A DNA stretch of 64,000 bases from Hemibagrus wyckioides (lineage: Eukaryota; Chordata; Actinopteri; Siluriformes; Bagridae): NCBI RefSeq assembly GCF_019097595.1, contig NC_080719.1, forward strand, positions 18,959,001 through 19,023,000, read 5' to 3'. Shown here piece by piece: positions 1 to 13,300 of this stretch. Within the stretch, counting starts at the first letter, position 1. Each line of letters begins with the position of its first letter. A program made the translations under genes and the position numbers. The notes beneath the pieces were generated by a model. That model had not been told where the DNA came from and made no database searches. It was given only the letters and a program-made list of their open reading frames with translations.

Positions 1-232
1 TCACATATACATTACAGCACAGTGAAATTCTTACTTCGCATATCCCATCCTTGGGGTTTAGGGTCAGAGCGCAGGGTCAGCCGTGATGCAGCCCCCCCCG
101 TGGAGCAGGGTGGGTTGGGGGCCTTGCTCAAAGGCCCAACTGTGGCAGCGTGGCGGTGATGGGGCTTGAACCCCCAGCTTCCGGTCAATGACCCAGAGTC
201 TTAACCACTTGGGCTACCATTGCCCTTACATG
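1..232 (-). repeat. tRNA-derived SINE, copy 1
   Basis: Read on the minus strand it starts with an RNA polymerase III box A (TAGCCCAAGTGG) and box B (GGTTCAAGCCC), spaced as in a tRNA. It ends with a unique tail (CACTGTGCTGTAATGTATATG). The same unit occurs at 39494-39723 and 40587-40800. It is cut by the window's left edge. Confidence 0.8.
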
Positions 233-352
233 CATGCGGCAGGAACAATAACTTTAACACAAGAATGCTTACTGTATTTCCTCCTGCACATTTTATACAG
301 TACAATTTAATCGGTTCAGTTAAATATAGTTAGAGTCATTGGGAAAAAATAC

Positions 353-590
353 AGTTCATTTGTTTACCTCACACCTCCAGGGTTGGGGATTCAGTTCCTG
401 CTTCTGCTGTGTGTGTGTGCACATGTGTGTGTGCACGTGTGTGTTGGTGGGTGGTTGGAATTTGCATGTTCTCCAAATGCTTCAGGGATTTCCTCTTGGT
501 ACTCCTAAGACATGTGTTGTAGGCTGATTGGCATCTCTAAATTGCCCTGTGTTTGTGTGTGTGTGTGTGTGAGGGAGTGATTGTACTGGT
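353..590 (+). repeat. Fragment of a CCATC-type interspersed fish repeat with GT run
   Basis: The tract carries TTGCATGTTCTCC and TGTAGGCTGATTGGCATCTC, wording that recurs near 21280 and 48130. TG-rich microsatellite stretches lie within it. No coding potential. Confidence 0.5.
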
Positions 591-926
591 GTTTGGTCAT
601 TAAAAGTTCCACACTGTGATGTTGTGATGCTACTTTTTTTTTTTCTGGTAAAATATTTTTCCCCTTCCTGTTTGCTAGAAATTTAGCAGCATCTTTCCTC
701 GGTGTTTAATCAGTAATCCAGACTGTATTCATTATGAAGTTTATGTACATGTGATTCATATCGAACAGGCAGACATTCTGAACCACTTGCAGTGTTTACT
801 GAAAAGAGCAATTTTTCCCTCAGTGTAATTATTCCCCTGGTTCAGTCTTTTACTGTAATCCAGCACTGTTTATGTTTGGTAAGTATAAGTCAAATCCAAA
901 ATCAGATTATTTCTTCACTCTTACAG

Positions 927-2893
927 GTTCAACAAAGAGAAACTCCATTCTCTGGTCACGGAAAGGTGTTACCCTGTACGTAATCTGCCTTTAGAATTGT
1001 ATTGTTCATTACATGCACACACAAGCGATTCATTTATGAGCATTAAATGTTTGTGTATCAGACTGTTTACAGAACACACATTCAAACCCCTAAATAAAAG
1101 CTTGCTCTGTGCTGCAGGAGATGGTTCGAGGAAACAGGTTTAAAACACTCCGCTGGCGCTTTGTAGAGTCACTGGAGCCGCCGCGGTTGGTCCACGCCAG
1201 ATGCCCGGACATGATCAGTAAGGGCAATCTGTACGGTCAAGTGACCATCCGCATGCACTCAAGACAGGTGAGTTAAATAAGCAAAAGTTTGTCGCTTCAT
1301 TCAAGGCCACCATGCTTTATTAGCCATTTTGATTTTTTCCAGACTTTGGCGATTTATGACCGATTTGGCCGTTTGATGCTGGGAGATGAAGAGGAGCCCA
1401 GGGATGTCCTGGAGTACTTGGTGATGGAGAGACACCTGGTCAACCCGTACGGTCTCTGGAGACTTCACGGCAAGATTGTCCCTGCATGGGCGCCACCTAA
1501 AGAACCCATCCTTAAGGTTTGTATTAGAAGGAGCACAGTGTAGTACAGAAGGATTAAATCATTTCTTTGCAACTAGGAAGAAGTAAATGCGTTCATGGTC
1601 TGAGAATCTTTTATTAGACCTGAACAGGAACAATTTTTCAACATAGATTGCAGAAAATTGCTTAAATGAAATGGATTTGTTTGTTATAGTTGTTAGTCTG
1701 TGGGTTTATAACTAACTAAAAGTCATGACATTGACCATCTATGGCCAAACAGATGCTACCTGGCTGAAAGACAAACTTGTTTCAACCTGCGGGAACTTTG
1801 TTAAACATGATGCTTTTGAGTATGTACTGTATTGAAACACATATATTCTGCGCCAGAGTCATAGAATAGCTTATGTTTCTAGAGCTAATACACATCAATA
1901 TAACAGTTTACAGTCCAGCGTATACAGGATAATTACACTGATTATATAACAACTGCACGCAACACTGGAATCAGTACTGATGGACAAAATCGAGATGTTT
2001 ACTGAGGATTATTAAAGCAGCAGTATATCCTCTGATTCTACAGGATTTCCAAGTGACGCCTGTCACGTTTTTTTAACCGTCCGCCTTAAAGAAAAAATGC
2101 TGTCGTGATCATGGAAGTAGGAAGCTGTTGTGTTTACAGCTGTGACAGTGAGCGCTTATGAGGATCAGCTAAATGCTGGATTTTCCAAATGATGTGAACT
2201 TCACAGTAGAGACTCATTAATACACGACTGTCTTAAATGAACATTCTATTGCACGCAGGTCTGTTTTCGTAGGAGCATCGACTTTACATTTTCACGGCAG
2301 TAAACATGATGCTGAACAAAACGAGCTGTGATTGGTTGCTTTACATGTCAGTCAGACGTCCTCTTGGACGGTCCTTGGACAGTAAAAGCTGCTATAGAGT
2401 CCAGACCTTCTTCCGTCAGACTAGTTTAGAGTGTTGTTAGCTATGGCACAACATGTTTTCTGTAGCAAGAGTGTATATTGGCTTGATAATGTTTTGATTA
2501 TGAACTAATGGAGAGCACAGGGACCTGGTCTGTGACCAATTTGCATTATTTATGTAACTGTTACTGTTTCTACTTCTTGTCCAAGTTTAAACTTCTGCTT
2601 GTGTTTCATGCCTGTGATTGTGGCAAGAGTCCAAAAAAAAAAAAGTTTTTACTAAATTTTTACTGTCTAATTAATGCTCCTTCTTTCATTTTTAACCAAA
2701 CAAAACTGTTATATACTGCAGCTTTAATGTTGGTCATGTTCCTGTTGCCTTGATATTGGTTCTGCCATATTAATTCCTGTTTATCTTTCCACAGACTGTT
2801 TTGATCCCAGGCCCCAAGCTTAAACCAGAAGAGGAGTTTGAGACTCTTAATTACGAGGTGCCTAAGCCCAAGGCGGTGCAATGGCATAAATAA
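927..2893 (+). CDS. mrpl45: Mitochondrial ribosomal protein L45, C-terminal part (5' end outside window)
   Basis: Four spliced exons are visible: 927-975, 1118-1267, 1343-1516 and 2795-2893, each with AG before and GT after, and all in phase. They encode about 156 residues ending in a TAA stop at 2891-2893. Recognisable blocks are [51 protein letters not shown] and [16 protein letters not shown], which match the C-terminal half of vertebrate MRPL45. This protein belongs to the large subunit of the mitochondrial ribosome; it has a Tim44-like fold and sits near the exit tunnel, where it anchors the ribosome to the inner membrane (family knowledge). The first visible exon starts in mid-codon, so at least one more exon lies upstream; I could not find it in bases 1-926. 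Its 3' end faces that of GPR179. Confidence 0.93.
1517..2794 (+). other. Last intron of mrpl45, no gene seen
   Basis: A 1.3 kb intron with normal GT and AG ends. I see no exon, RNA gene or clear transposon in it. Poly-A/poly-T runs account for the short open frames. Confidence 0.6.
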
Positions 2894-2948
2894 GCCAGAG
2901 GGTGGGGTGTTCAGTCGTCTTTGTACAGCTTTCATTATTGACTTGTGA

Positions 2949-2954
2949 AATAAA
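2949..2954 (+). terminator. Polyadenylation signal of mrpl45
   Basis: An AATAAA hexamer lies 56 bases after the stop codon. The predicted 3' UTR is therefore very short. Confidence 0.7.
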
Positions 2955-3550
2955 CTAATGTTCCTGAAACTGTCTCCATGGATCTTCTCACTGAACCATT
3001 TCAGTGTTTTTATTTGGTATTCTGTAAGGTTCATACAGCTGTAGTGGACTTTACAGAAATCTTTTGGTACAGTAAAACTGACTTCAGAAAGGTCAGGGAA
3101 TATATTTAGTTGTTTTTTTTTTTTTTTTTGCAAAAGGTATTTACGCACACTGGATCACAGTTTAAAATTTCTCTGTTGCTTGTGTGTGACATTTGTTTGT
3201 GGCACACTGCACCAACGATGAAGGGTGAGGTGTTATACATTACGTCCAGAGTCATGAAGTAAAATGGAAAGTCAAACTAATCCTTAACAACCGCACAGTT
3301 AATCAACGTGAGGTAAGAACACAAAACACGTAACATAAATAAAATAAAAACTGAACAAAAATGACGTTTGTTGTGACCTCATGATTATTGTATATCCTGG
3401 TTATATCTTTAGACATAATGTCTAATCATTCTCATCTTATGCACATGATAAGGCTTATAAGCAAGATAAAATCATATCATCCAGTTAAAATGTTCATTTA
3501 GTCATTGTTTTTTCTTTGATTCACTCAAATGACTGATATCAATTATATCT

Positions 3551-3802
3551 ACAATATATTGCCGAAGGTTTTGGGACACTCCTCCAAATCATTGAATTCA
3601 GGGGTTGGCCCGGCCCCTTAGTTCCAGTGAAAGGAACTCTTAATGCTTCAGCATACCAAATTTCATGCTCCCATTGTTGTGGGAATAGTTTGGTGATGAC
3701 CCCTTCCTGTTCCAACATGACTGCACACCAGTGCACAAAGCAAGGTCCATAAAGACATGGATGAGTGAGATTGGTGTGGAGGAACTTGACTAGCGTGTGT
3801 GT
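3551..3802 (+). mobile_element. Internally deleted Tc1-like transposon remnant
   Basis: A terminal-type sequence (GGTTTTGGGACACTCC, near 3568-3583) runs directly into a piece that reads like the middle of a fish Tc1 transposase gene (CCAGTGAAAGGAACTCTTAA; CAGTGCACAAAGCAAGGTCC). The 5' half of the transposase and the end of the element are missing. It is not functional. Confidence 0.75.
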
Positions 3803-4149
3803 GATTGGAGATTGGAATCTGAAACATAAATTCACAGCAGACAAACAGTTCGTTGCTTTGTACCCATATGCAATGACAAAGTTTAATCTAATCTAATTTA
3901 ATGTAGAACCAAATGGAAAAATGTTCCTAGGTAGATGAAGGACCATAACCATGACCAAAAGTTTTAGAAAGAAATGTGTCATAATGACAAATATGTACTC
4001 CATCAACTTATAAACACACATTTGTATACACTTTTTATATCACTGCTATCTCAGGTGTTTAACTAAAATGTATAGAGTTTATTTTGCCACCACATTATCA
4101 GCATGTCACTGTTTCCATATTGAAATTGACATCTGGTGATGCAACATGG

Positions 4150-4362
4150 GAGGTACGCTATATGGCCGAATGTTTATGGACGTCTTACCATCACACCTGT
4201 ATGTGGGTCTTCCCTAAAAAGTCAGAAGCACAAAATTGTATAGAGTGTCTATACAATTTTGTGTCTTTGTATGTGGCAGCATTACAGTTTCCCATCAGTG
4301 GAATTAAGAGGCTCAAACACTGTTCCAGCCTGACAACACCCCTGTGCACAAGACACAGCACC
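4150..4362 (+). mobile_element. Decayed Tc1-like element (TATGGCCGAA terminal type)
   Basis: It begins with a degenerate copy of the terminal sequence ATATGGCC.AA.GT.TATGGAC. It continues with a deleted transposase-like stretch (CCTGACAACACCCCTGTGCA). The family is recognised from general knowledge of fish Tc1/mariner repeats. It contains the 16-bp hairpin at 4229-4263. Confidence 0.6.
4229..4263. repeat. Perfect 16-bp inverted repeat with 3-base loop
   Basis: The left arm CACAAAATTGTATAGA (4229-4244) is the exact reverse complement of 4248-4263, separated by GTG. It lies inside a decayed Tc1-like element and could form a hairpin. Confidence 0.85.
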
Positions 4363-4550
4363 AATCAGGCATAGCATTATGATCACTGACAGGTGACGTG
4401 AATAAGACTGATTATCTCCTCATCATGGCACCTGTTAGAGGGTGGGAAATTTTAGGCAGGAAGTGAACATTTTGTCCTCAAAGTTGATGTGTTAGAAGCA
4501 GGAAAAATGGGCAAGCATAAGGATTTGAGCGAGTTTGACAGGGGTTTTAA
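4362..4550 (+). mobile_element. 5' fragment of a second Tc1-like family
   Basis: The end sequence ACCAATCAGGCATAGCATTA is followed by AATGGGCAAGCATAAGGATT and GAGCGAGTTTGACAGGG, which resemble the start of a Tc1 transposase reading frame. The rest is absent. The fragment lies about 60 bases downstream of the GPR179 stop, probably in its 3' UTR. Confidence 0.65.
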
Positions 4551-4608
4551 AACATGGTTTTACATTTCTAAAACTAGAACAAATCACACATCCACCTCAG
4601 CTTGGAGT

Positions 4609-7353
4609 TTATAAGTCAGGTGGGAAAATAAAGGCCTCTGCTGCTGTTTCTGCATCACTTTCTTCTTCTGCTATGGGTTCTTCCCATGTGAAGATATCTG
4701 AGTTAGCATGCTCAGTACTAGATGCTTTCATTTCCCATGGACACAATGCATCACATCGAGTGAGAGGCCGATTAGCCCTCGCCCCTTGTGCAGCATGTGC
4801 ACTGGTATCTTCTTCTGTCTTATAACTGATGCTGTTCTTTGTACTTGCCGGGTCAGAAATATCTATACAGACACTTGCTTGCATTGTGGATGTTCCTGAG
4901 ACCTCCAGTTCCTGTGCTTGAAGGTTATTTTGACTTTGAGTTGCTTTTAAAGACTGTTCTGTTTCCCATGGACAAATATCAGAATAAACAGCTTGGATTT
5001 TTTGGATTTGCTTCTCAGGCTCACCTGTATTTAATGGCTCTACATTAACATGTGGAGTTATTTGTTTTTGTGGTGATTTCACTGGCTGTACACTCTCCAG
5101 CCTAATGTTTTCCCAAAGACAGATTTTGGCATGCATGCTTTCTTTTTGTAGGACTGAAGCATCTGCCCCCTTTGTTATGTTAATACCTTCCGACCTCTCA
5201 GACGCCTCCGCTTCCTGGGAACGACTATCTGTTTTGTTCGTTGTGGATACTTGTGAAGGCAATCCCATGTCTTCTTTTTCTTGTTTTGGTTGCAGAGATG
5301 TTTCCCCTGACTCCAGTAGATAGACTTCTTTCTCAATAGGTGGTGCCTCAGGGAAATCCCATGGACAAGTTTCTGCTGTGCTTATCACCTGTTTAGTCAG
5401 TGGATCTGGCGTTGCTGTAGTTTTCTTAACATCAGCTCTTGGTTTCTCAGCATCTGTTTTCTCTGATTTCCATTGGCAGGAAAATCCCTCAGGAAAATCC
5501 CATGGGCATATATCCATAGCCGCAGTAGTGGTAATCTGTTTTGTTAAGAGATGCCTTGGACTAGGCGTAGTTAAACTTTTTGAATCAATTCCCCTTATTG
5601 TTTCTGAGCATTTTTCTAACATGGCATCTAATTTCCAGGGATATACATCAACACACATTATCTCTGGATTTGTACACGTGTCACTCGTTTCCCATGGACA
5701 GACGTCAGTTCGGAGTATCTCTTGTTTCCCCAGACTCTGCTTCTTTGTGTCTGGATGAGCATTAACATAAATAACTCTCTCGGTTGGTTTTGTTGCCTCA
5801 GAAACTGATTTGGCAGAATCTTGTATAACATTGCAAGGGAACACTTCTGCCTCGGTATGGCTGTGATGTTGCTCAGTTCTGTTCCTGGACCTATTACTGA
5901 CTCTTGATGCCTCTCCTAGGGATCCCCATGGATAAATTCCCTCATCCCCTGTTGTTATTTGCATTTGCTTGCTGTCTGCTTCACAATTCAAACCATCATC
6001 AGCATAAAAATCTTTGGGTTGTAAATGATCTTGCTGCTTTACTTCCCAGGGGCAAATATCAGCATCGCTGCTTTGTTGAAAAGTTTTGTTTGGAACATCC
6101 CATCGATACACTGTTGATCTTGGAACAGACAAAGAAGAAGTTGGACACAGTCTGCACTTGCCACTGTTTTGACTATGTATTATATTTTCATACGGCATGT
6201 CCTCTGACTCCCACAGGTGGATATGTGGTGGGATATTGCATGTGGAGTTCCTCTCTGGTGATTCTCTTATTGCTGCCTGTTTCACAAGGCAAGGTTTTGA
6301 ATCATAAGTCATAGACGGTATTGGTGTTTCTGGTGTCTTTTTCACTGACTTTATTGCACTGCTTAGAGTCATTGATCTTGTTTGTTGTGATGTACCCTCT
6401 TCTTTATTAAGTTCATTTTTACCGCTATACTTACTGCCATTCCCTTTTTTAGCCACCAAGCCCCTTGCTAAAAGGACGGTCTGGGTAGCAGAATGGAAAG
6501 AGAAACCACAGCGGGCCATTGGCTTGGCAAATATATATGGTGATCCTGGAGCACTTGAGGAGATTGGGGGTTTTGGTCTTGAAGATTCAACATCTGAATC
6601 TAGAACGCTCTCACCCTTTGCCACAGTAGAAGGCAAGGAAGGGGCAAATTCCCAAGGGCAAACATATAGTAGTGAAGGAGGTGATGAAACCTTTGATGTT
6701 AGGGTTTCTTGCTCAGAGACTTGTTTTTGGTTTGACATGTTTGAGTCTGTGGGCTGTTTTTTAACCTCAGCCTTGTCCAACGAACAGTCTTTTGGGCTTG
6801 TTTTAAAAACATCTGATGTGTCCACCATGCTCTTAGTAGAAGAAAGAGGATAATGATCCTTGTGCTTTTCTGTAAAACTAAATGATTTCTGAACCCGGGT
6901 GGGCAGGGGGTGTAGAAAGTTGTTGTCTACGGCTAGGTTTTGAGCACTGACCGACTTGCAGAAAAGTGGTGCTGTGTCGATGGACTCCGTCTCCGAGGCC
7001 CTTTTGGTCATACAGCTTTTCAGTGAAGGATTTATCAGTGAGGTATCCTTCAGTGCCACACACTTTTGTACCTCTGGTGATGGCAGCTTTGCTGTCTCAT
7101 TCCTCATAATGACACGGGTGCTTTCAGAAGTTGCCAGGCCAGATCCTTTTTGTGGTCCTCCAGCTCCTGAAGTGTCCTTATCTTTACGGCTACCCTGCCG
7201 ACTCATGCTTTCTGGGATCTCAGCTATCCGCCTAATAAGGGATCGGCCAAGCAGGATGCGAGAGCTGCGCTTTTTCTGCAGGTGTGGGTTCTTCTTTTCC
7301 ATTTTCTTGGTCTTATGGACTTCCAACTGAGCATAAAGTTTCTTCAGCTCACC
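4609..7353 (-). other. gpr179: GPR179 last exon: C-terminal tail with CPWE/CPWD repeats
   Basis: This single 2745-base exon encodes the last 914 residues. It carries seven exact CPWE or CPWD motifs (VCPWEF, ICPWEV, VCPWET, ICPWDF, TCPWDF, ICPWET, LCPWEM). About five degenerate relatives are interspersed: IYPWG, VFPCN, VYPWK, ICLWE and IFTWE. In the GPR158/GPR179 family these short motifs bind and anchor G-protein signalling partners. The rest is low-complexity, Ser/Thr/Lys/Glu-rich and looks disordered. The human tail is longer (protein 2367 residues) with more motifs. Confidence 0.9.
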
Positions 7354-10300
7354 CTAATGCCAAAGATAGAACATGTTCAGTTAGAAGTAGAGAGACACAG
7401 ACTTTCACGGTTGTAGTAGAACAAATAAAACATAATAAATAATTGAAAAACAAAGAAGGGGTAGAAATTAAAGAAAGAGAAAGAAAAGGTCAAGCTTTAG
7501 CTATTATACAGATGAACTGATGTTGCTTAAATGGGTTTATAATGCATCCTATCACACAGACATTGATTTATTTCAACCTGTATACTATGCTAAAATGGGG
7601 CACAGAGTAACACTTTGAGAAATTGTAAGTATATTATATAAGTATATTCTAATTATATACATAATAATTTGGATATTGGGCATGGTTTTAGGTTTTAGGG
7701 TCAAGGACATTTACCCGAATGTCATCAGGGTCCAGGTTGTGGTCACTCCAGCAGGCAGATGTAAAACTATTATTCAGATGTAAACATGAACGCCGTAGGT
7801 CCACTTCATCCTCATACATCTCTGAAGCAATATCCTCTTTTATGAACTGAGATATGTGAAGGAACTGTAATTACATTGAACTGATCTTGATTTTACTTCA
7901 AACATCATAACAAGTACCATAATCTGTGGCATTTGAACATAATTAGAAGGTTTCCTTCAATAGGATGTACCTTAGGAAAGAAAAGCAGGCCAAGTGTTAC
8001 ACTGATTGTGACATGTATGTGGAAAAAGAACAGCAAGAGCATCCAGTCAGGGTGTAGAGATGGCTTTATGAACCTGAGAGTGGAAGAAATACACGACACA
8101 ATTCAAGTAATATGTCATACTTGCTATATTTGCTTGGCTTTGTTGATTGAGCACATCAGCATGACCTTGAGACGTCACCTGAGCAGATGAAACACGGTGG
8201 AGAAAAGCAGTTCGTTGTGGATGGCGATGCCCATGTAGCGAGGCTCGTGGAAGGCAGAGGGCACAGACTTCACCGCACTGCCTAGGGAGCTTCCCCAGCA
8301 CAAGAACAGCAGCTCGGCTGAGAACCAGAGAAAAGTGACGGGTCTGTGTATACTCCACTCATTTATTCATTTAATCTTTTATTCATTCTATTATTCATTC
8401 ACAATGATTTTTTTCATAACATTATTCTATAAAATTAAACCTTGACTCCTTTTAATCGCTAGTTTCTACTGTTTTTTTTTTAAACCACACAGTCTAAAAA
8501 TCTAATATTTATGATTCCAAATATGACCCAGAAGCACAAGAAGGCTATCTGCTTGCTTTAAATATATAATAAAAATGCAGACATAAAATTTGGGTGATTC
8601 AAATATACTTAAATATTTTCTATTTCAGAAAGAAGAATGAATTAAAATGCAAAACACACGGACCTTCATAATTAAGCATTAATTGATGTTATTTCCCATA
8701 TTTAAGCCATTACAATTCTTATAAATGATTATTTTAAATGAAGCTTTTGTTAAAAAATAAATAAATAAAATAAATAAATAAAGTAAGTAAAGTTAATTAA
8801 TTAATTAACTTTACTGCTGTTGAAACCCATCTTCTAACAAAGTCCTAATTATTCTCATTAAAAATTCATGATCTTCTACGTGACTCAGGTATGTATAAAA
8901 ATAAAAAGAATATCATGATATGAAAGGCTTCACTGGGCATAATCCAGATTTCACCTACCCACAGCCATCATGTAATCCCACCGGTCCAAATCGCACACCC
9001 TGAAACTCTGCCCATCTGCGGTGGTTAATGTAATCAGCAGAGGGATGTTGCGATCCTGGTTTTGAAGGACCCCCACAGTCCAAGCACACAAAAACCATTT
9101 CACTGTGAGTACCATCACTCCCAGCATCCTGAGCACACTGGTACTGGTCATGTACGGGACTCTCTGGGCGGTGCATGAAAGAAATACATTCAGAAGTCTG
9201 TGGAGGTGGAAGATAGCTGTCATTACTTGTCAAACTTATGATAGACATCTCAAAATAAGTAGCATTTATTTGAAGGAAAGATATCATAAGCACACTTTTC
9301 AAACAAAACCTTTCCCAAATGTTTAAAAAAAATAGATATACTGGTCAGAAATGGACAAAACTGTAACTGGGCACTTAATTGGGGCTTCATTAAAGATCAG
9401 AGTTGCAGTGTTTTAGTTATTTAGTTTGTCATTCTTTGTTTCACAGAACTTCTTGACAAGGTCTCCGACAATTTCTGTAACAGTGGTGGACGTTTCCAAG
9501 GTAAAACATCGATAATCAACAATTTCTTCTCCACTGAAAAAGGGTTTAGGTCAGACATCTGGAAAGTCTTCAATCATTTCCACATGTTTGCATTTAAAAT
9601 ACATCTTTACACTTCTGTATGCCATCCATGAACACAAGACCACCAAATCCACTGTAGGAAAAACAGCTCCAGACACCTCTGTGCTTTTCAGTGCCCATAG
9701 AGCAAGAAGAATAAGACAGTTCTCCAGAAGTCTTTCTCTGTTTGTTCTTAAATGGTTCCCACCACATTACTCTAGCTCTGTACCCATGCTCATTGATCCT
9801 GTTTTAAATAGTCTGTGCTCTAGTTGTATCTGGTCACTCTTACTGATGATGAAATGATCCTTGCTGTGACTTCTTGTCTGTTTTTCTTAATGTTTACACA
9901 GTTATCCTGCCCAGTCTCCTGGTGGTGCTTCTAAGTCCTTCATCTTTGAACTTTTTTACATGTTTTATTGATTCACCAAATAGAGTGGATTTTGGTGTGC
10001 AGACAGTTGATGCTAGAACTTTTCTCGAAACCTCTTTGTCATTTTTGGAATTACTTTTAACCTCAAAATAATTTAGTGCACATATGTAGTCAGTTACCTT
10101 CAAGTCCATAGGCTTCCCTAGCAGACTAAAGACCTGGTGTAGTTTATCACATTAACTATGGATTAATAGTGACGACCAATCCAAAGGGTGCTTGTTGTGC
10201 AACCAAGCATTTGAAATGTTTCCAAACCAGTAACATTAATACATTTGTGTGTCCGAATATTTTTGGATTGCCACTGTATCATTAACATCATCCAGTATAT

Positions 10301-13300
10301 TCTTTGATAATGCTTCTGAAATTATATTAACGATCCTGCCAGGTCTGTTACCATGTGTGTTTGTGACAGAATATGAGGTTAAGAAGAGGATGTAGATTTT
10401 CTTACTTGATAAATATGAAGTCCATCAGAGAAAATATACAACAGCCACAAATGGATAGATTACTACTACGATCTAAGACCACAAATGAATCCAAAATTTT
10501 CTCTGAGCAACAAAAAACTTAAATTTAGTTTGACTCAACATCAAGGTCCATTCAATAACTTTACAGACGTCTTCCTCTAGTCTACCCTGCTATTATTCAG
10601 ATGGATGGAATGATGATCAGGTTAGCGATACAGACCTGTACATTTTCAGCGTGATGGTGCCGTAAACAACGGCAAAGCCAAGCAAGCGGACCCAACGCAG
10701 CAGGATACAGCGAAATGTGCTGGGTTTGAAATATATTATCAAAACCTATAAAGCGAAACATAGATACAAAGTTTACCAAGAATGTTGACTTAACTGGAAA
10801 AACTGCTTTTCTAGACAAAAAAGTGAAGTTAATATCTAATTCCAGTTTTAATATTTGCACAGAGAATGATATGGTTCTATGGTATATTTGCTATATAAGT
10901 TTTTTATTATGATTAAAGTCATATTAAAAACACAATTTCTGTAGTATTTTATCCATGTCCAGCTTATCCTCAAGCTTTATTTTCAATAATAAAATTACAA
11001 TTTAAATTATTCATAATATGAATAAACACAGCGCATAATTAAAGTAAACTGAGGTGATGGAATATCACCATTACAATCAATGCAAGAAAAAATGTTGAGT
11101 AATTTATTTCATTCTGAATCTGCAAATTATGCCTCATGCTATCATCTGACAGTAAGTTTCTATTAGCAGACTCACAGGAAAGTAAAGGAGCAGAGACCCA
11201 AAGAGAATAATCTCCAGCAACAGGAGACCAGATGTTCGAATCGGCTGCAGTTTAAAAGGAGTGAGAAAATAAAAACGATAATTTATATGATGCATAATTC
11301 ATAGGAAAGTGGGGTTAAAAATATCTACATGCATAAATCGACATAAAGGCAAAGAGTTTTCTATAATAAAAAGTAAACGTCTGTCGGATAAAAGACTGGG
11401 CAAGAAAATTAACAGTTTTTTTGAGGCAAAAAAACATTAGAATAAATGAAATTCATACGATCCCTTTCACATTTAATACAAATAAATGTAGTTTGTGAAC
11501 TACTAATTACTAATCTGTAGATTGTCATGAAACAGTACAGAACATACAATAAACGTAAGTATGTGGACACCTGAGCATCACACCATCACCACATCACCTA
11601 AAGGCCTTCCACAAACTGGTGCCCAAAACTAGAGGCACAGAATTGTCTAGAATACCTGTGTATACTGTAGAACTAAGAGGAAGTCATGCTCCAAAACCTA
11701 GTGGAAGGACTTTCCAGGGGTGTGGAGGTTATTATAACAGCAATGAGAGAAAAAAATCTGAAAAGGATCTTCAAAATTCACATGTCAGGTGTCCAAAAAC
11801 ACCTGAATACTGGAACAAGTTTGAGTCTCTTTGTTCCATCCATCCATCCATCCATCTATTTTATATACCCACTTCATTCCTAATTAGGGTCATGGGGATG
11901 TGCTGGATCCTATCCCAACACACACTGGGCAAAAATCAGGGGTACACCCTGGACAGGTCGCCAGTCCATCACAGGGCTGGACTTTGTTCCAGTGAATGTT
12001 ACAGCATACAGAGACATTCTAGACAATTGTGTGCTTCCAAATTTGTGGCAAAAACCACACATCAGTTTGATGTTCTGGAGTCCATGTACCTTTAGTCATA
12101 TAGTGTTACAACTAGTGAAAGCAAACCTATGTATTTAAATGATAATTTTTGCTTTCATGTGGTTTGGGAAAGAGCGACGGATCACTCACTCTTGTCCTCC
12201 GGCATTGATACACTCTCAGCATGCTGATAAGCACTAGTGCCATGAAGAAGCCGTGCACTGTTAGCAGCACCGCTCTCAGGTGCCAGTCCTCCTGAACCCA
12301 GCATGGGGAACCATCCTGACACCGCTTACAACCTGGCCAGCAGGGCACACACACTGGCATCACTGGGTAACAGCCCTGGGAACCATCGTTCACTATAGAA
12401 TCACAGAGTACACCAGAGTGAGAACCGGAGAACCCGCAGAATATTTGGTTACTTTTATTAATGTTTAAAAATTGTTCTACATTTGATCCTGTATTGTTCA
12501 GACAAAAGGCCGTACATTGGTCATCTGTGACCGCTGGCAAGCTGTAGTATCCCTCTTTACATCGGCAGCAGTACTGACCAAGACGAAACCCCTGCCTAGG
12601 TATTGGCTCACACTGGGTACAGGAGAGACAAGAGAGACAGCGAGATGGTAAGAGAACCATAATCCACTGTATCTAAAACAAACATCACTATAGCTGGATT
12701 CTGGTAAAATAGGCATTAGTCAAAGCTTTTTATTAGGGTTTTTTTTGCCTATAATTTCATTTGACCATTGACTAATAAATATATTTCACCAAAACAAATG
12801 CTTTTAGTTGTTTTGTAATCTTGCCTAGATGACGTTTGGTAAGATTTCTTAACAAGTGTGGTTGAAAAGGCAGTTGATCTGCCTTGAAATATCTAAAACC
12901 TTGTTAACTATACATGATTTCCTTAAGTCAAGCTTTGATCAAGTTGAAAATATATGCGCCTTATCGAAAACAGACATAAGCCAATTTTCTTTTCTTTTCA
13001 CTTTACCGGATTTCAGTTCAGGAGGTTCATGTTGTCTTCCCATATAACTACATTACAATCTGCTATTCAACACTTGTGTCCTGTTTTAATAGAAAATAAA
13101 AATAGTCAACAACTGCTTTCACAATCAAAATATATGAGTGTATATATGTGTGTGTGTGTGTGTGTGAGATAGAGAGAGAGAGAGAGAGAGAGAGCAAGAG
13201 AGAGAGAGAGAGAGAGAGAGAGTGCTCTGCTGTAATTACATAAGCAGATTCTCATCTCTCAGACTCATCATCGTTGAAAGGCCCTCATAAAAGCTGTTTT

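Noticed and set aside
1..232. tRNA gene on the minus strand
   Set aside because: The tRNA-like boxes belong to a repeated SINE with a non-tRNA tail; no clean cloverleaf was read.
819..873. Possible earlier MRPL45 exon (acceptor-like CCCTCAG, donor-like GGTAAGT)
   Set aside because: The reading phase needed for the next exon gives a stop codon, and no residues match MRPL45.
4612..7330. Several plus-strand open frames of 60-136 codons
   Set aside because: They are antisense shadows of the long GPR179 last exon, which has family motifs and a continuous frame.
11619..12095. 158-codon plus-strand open frame
   Set aside because: It runs through a deleted Tc1-like element and a CCATC-type repeat inside a GPR179 intron.
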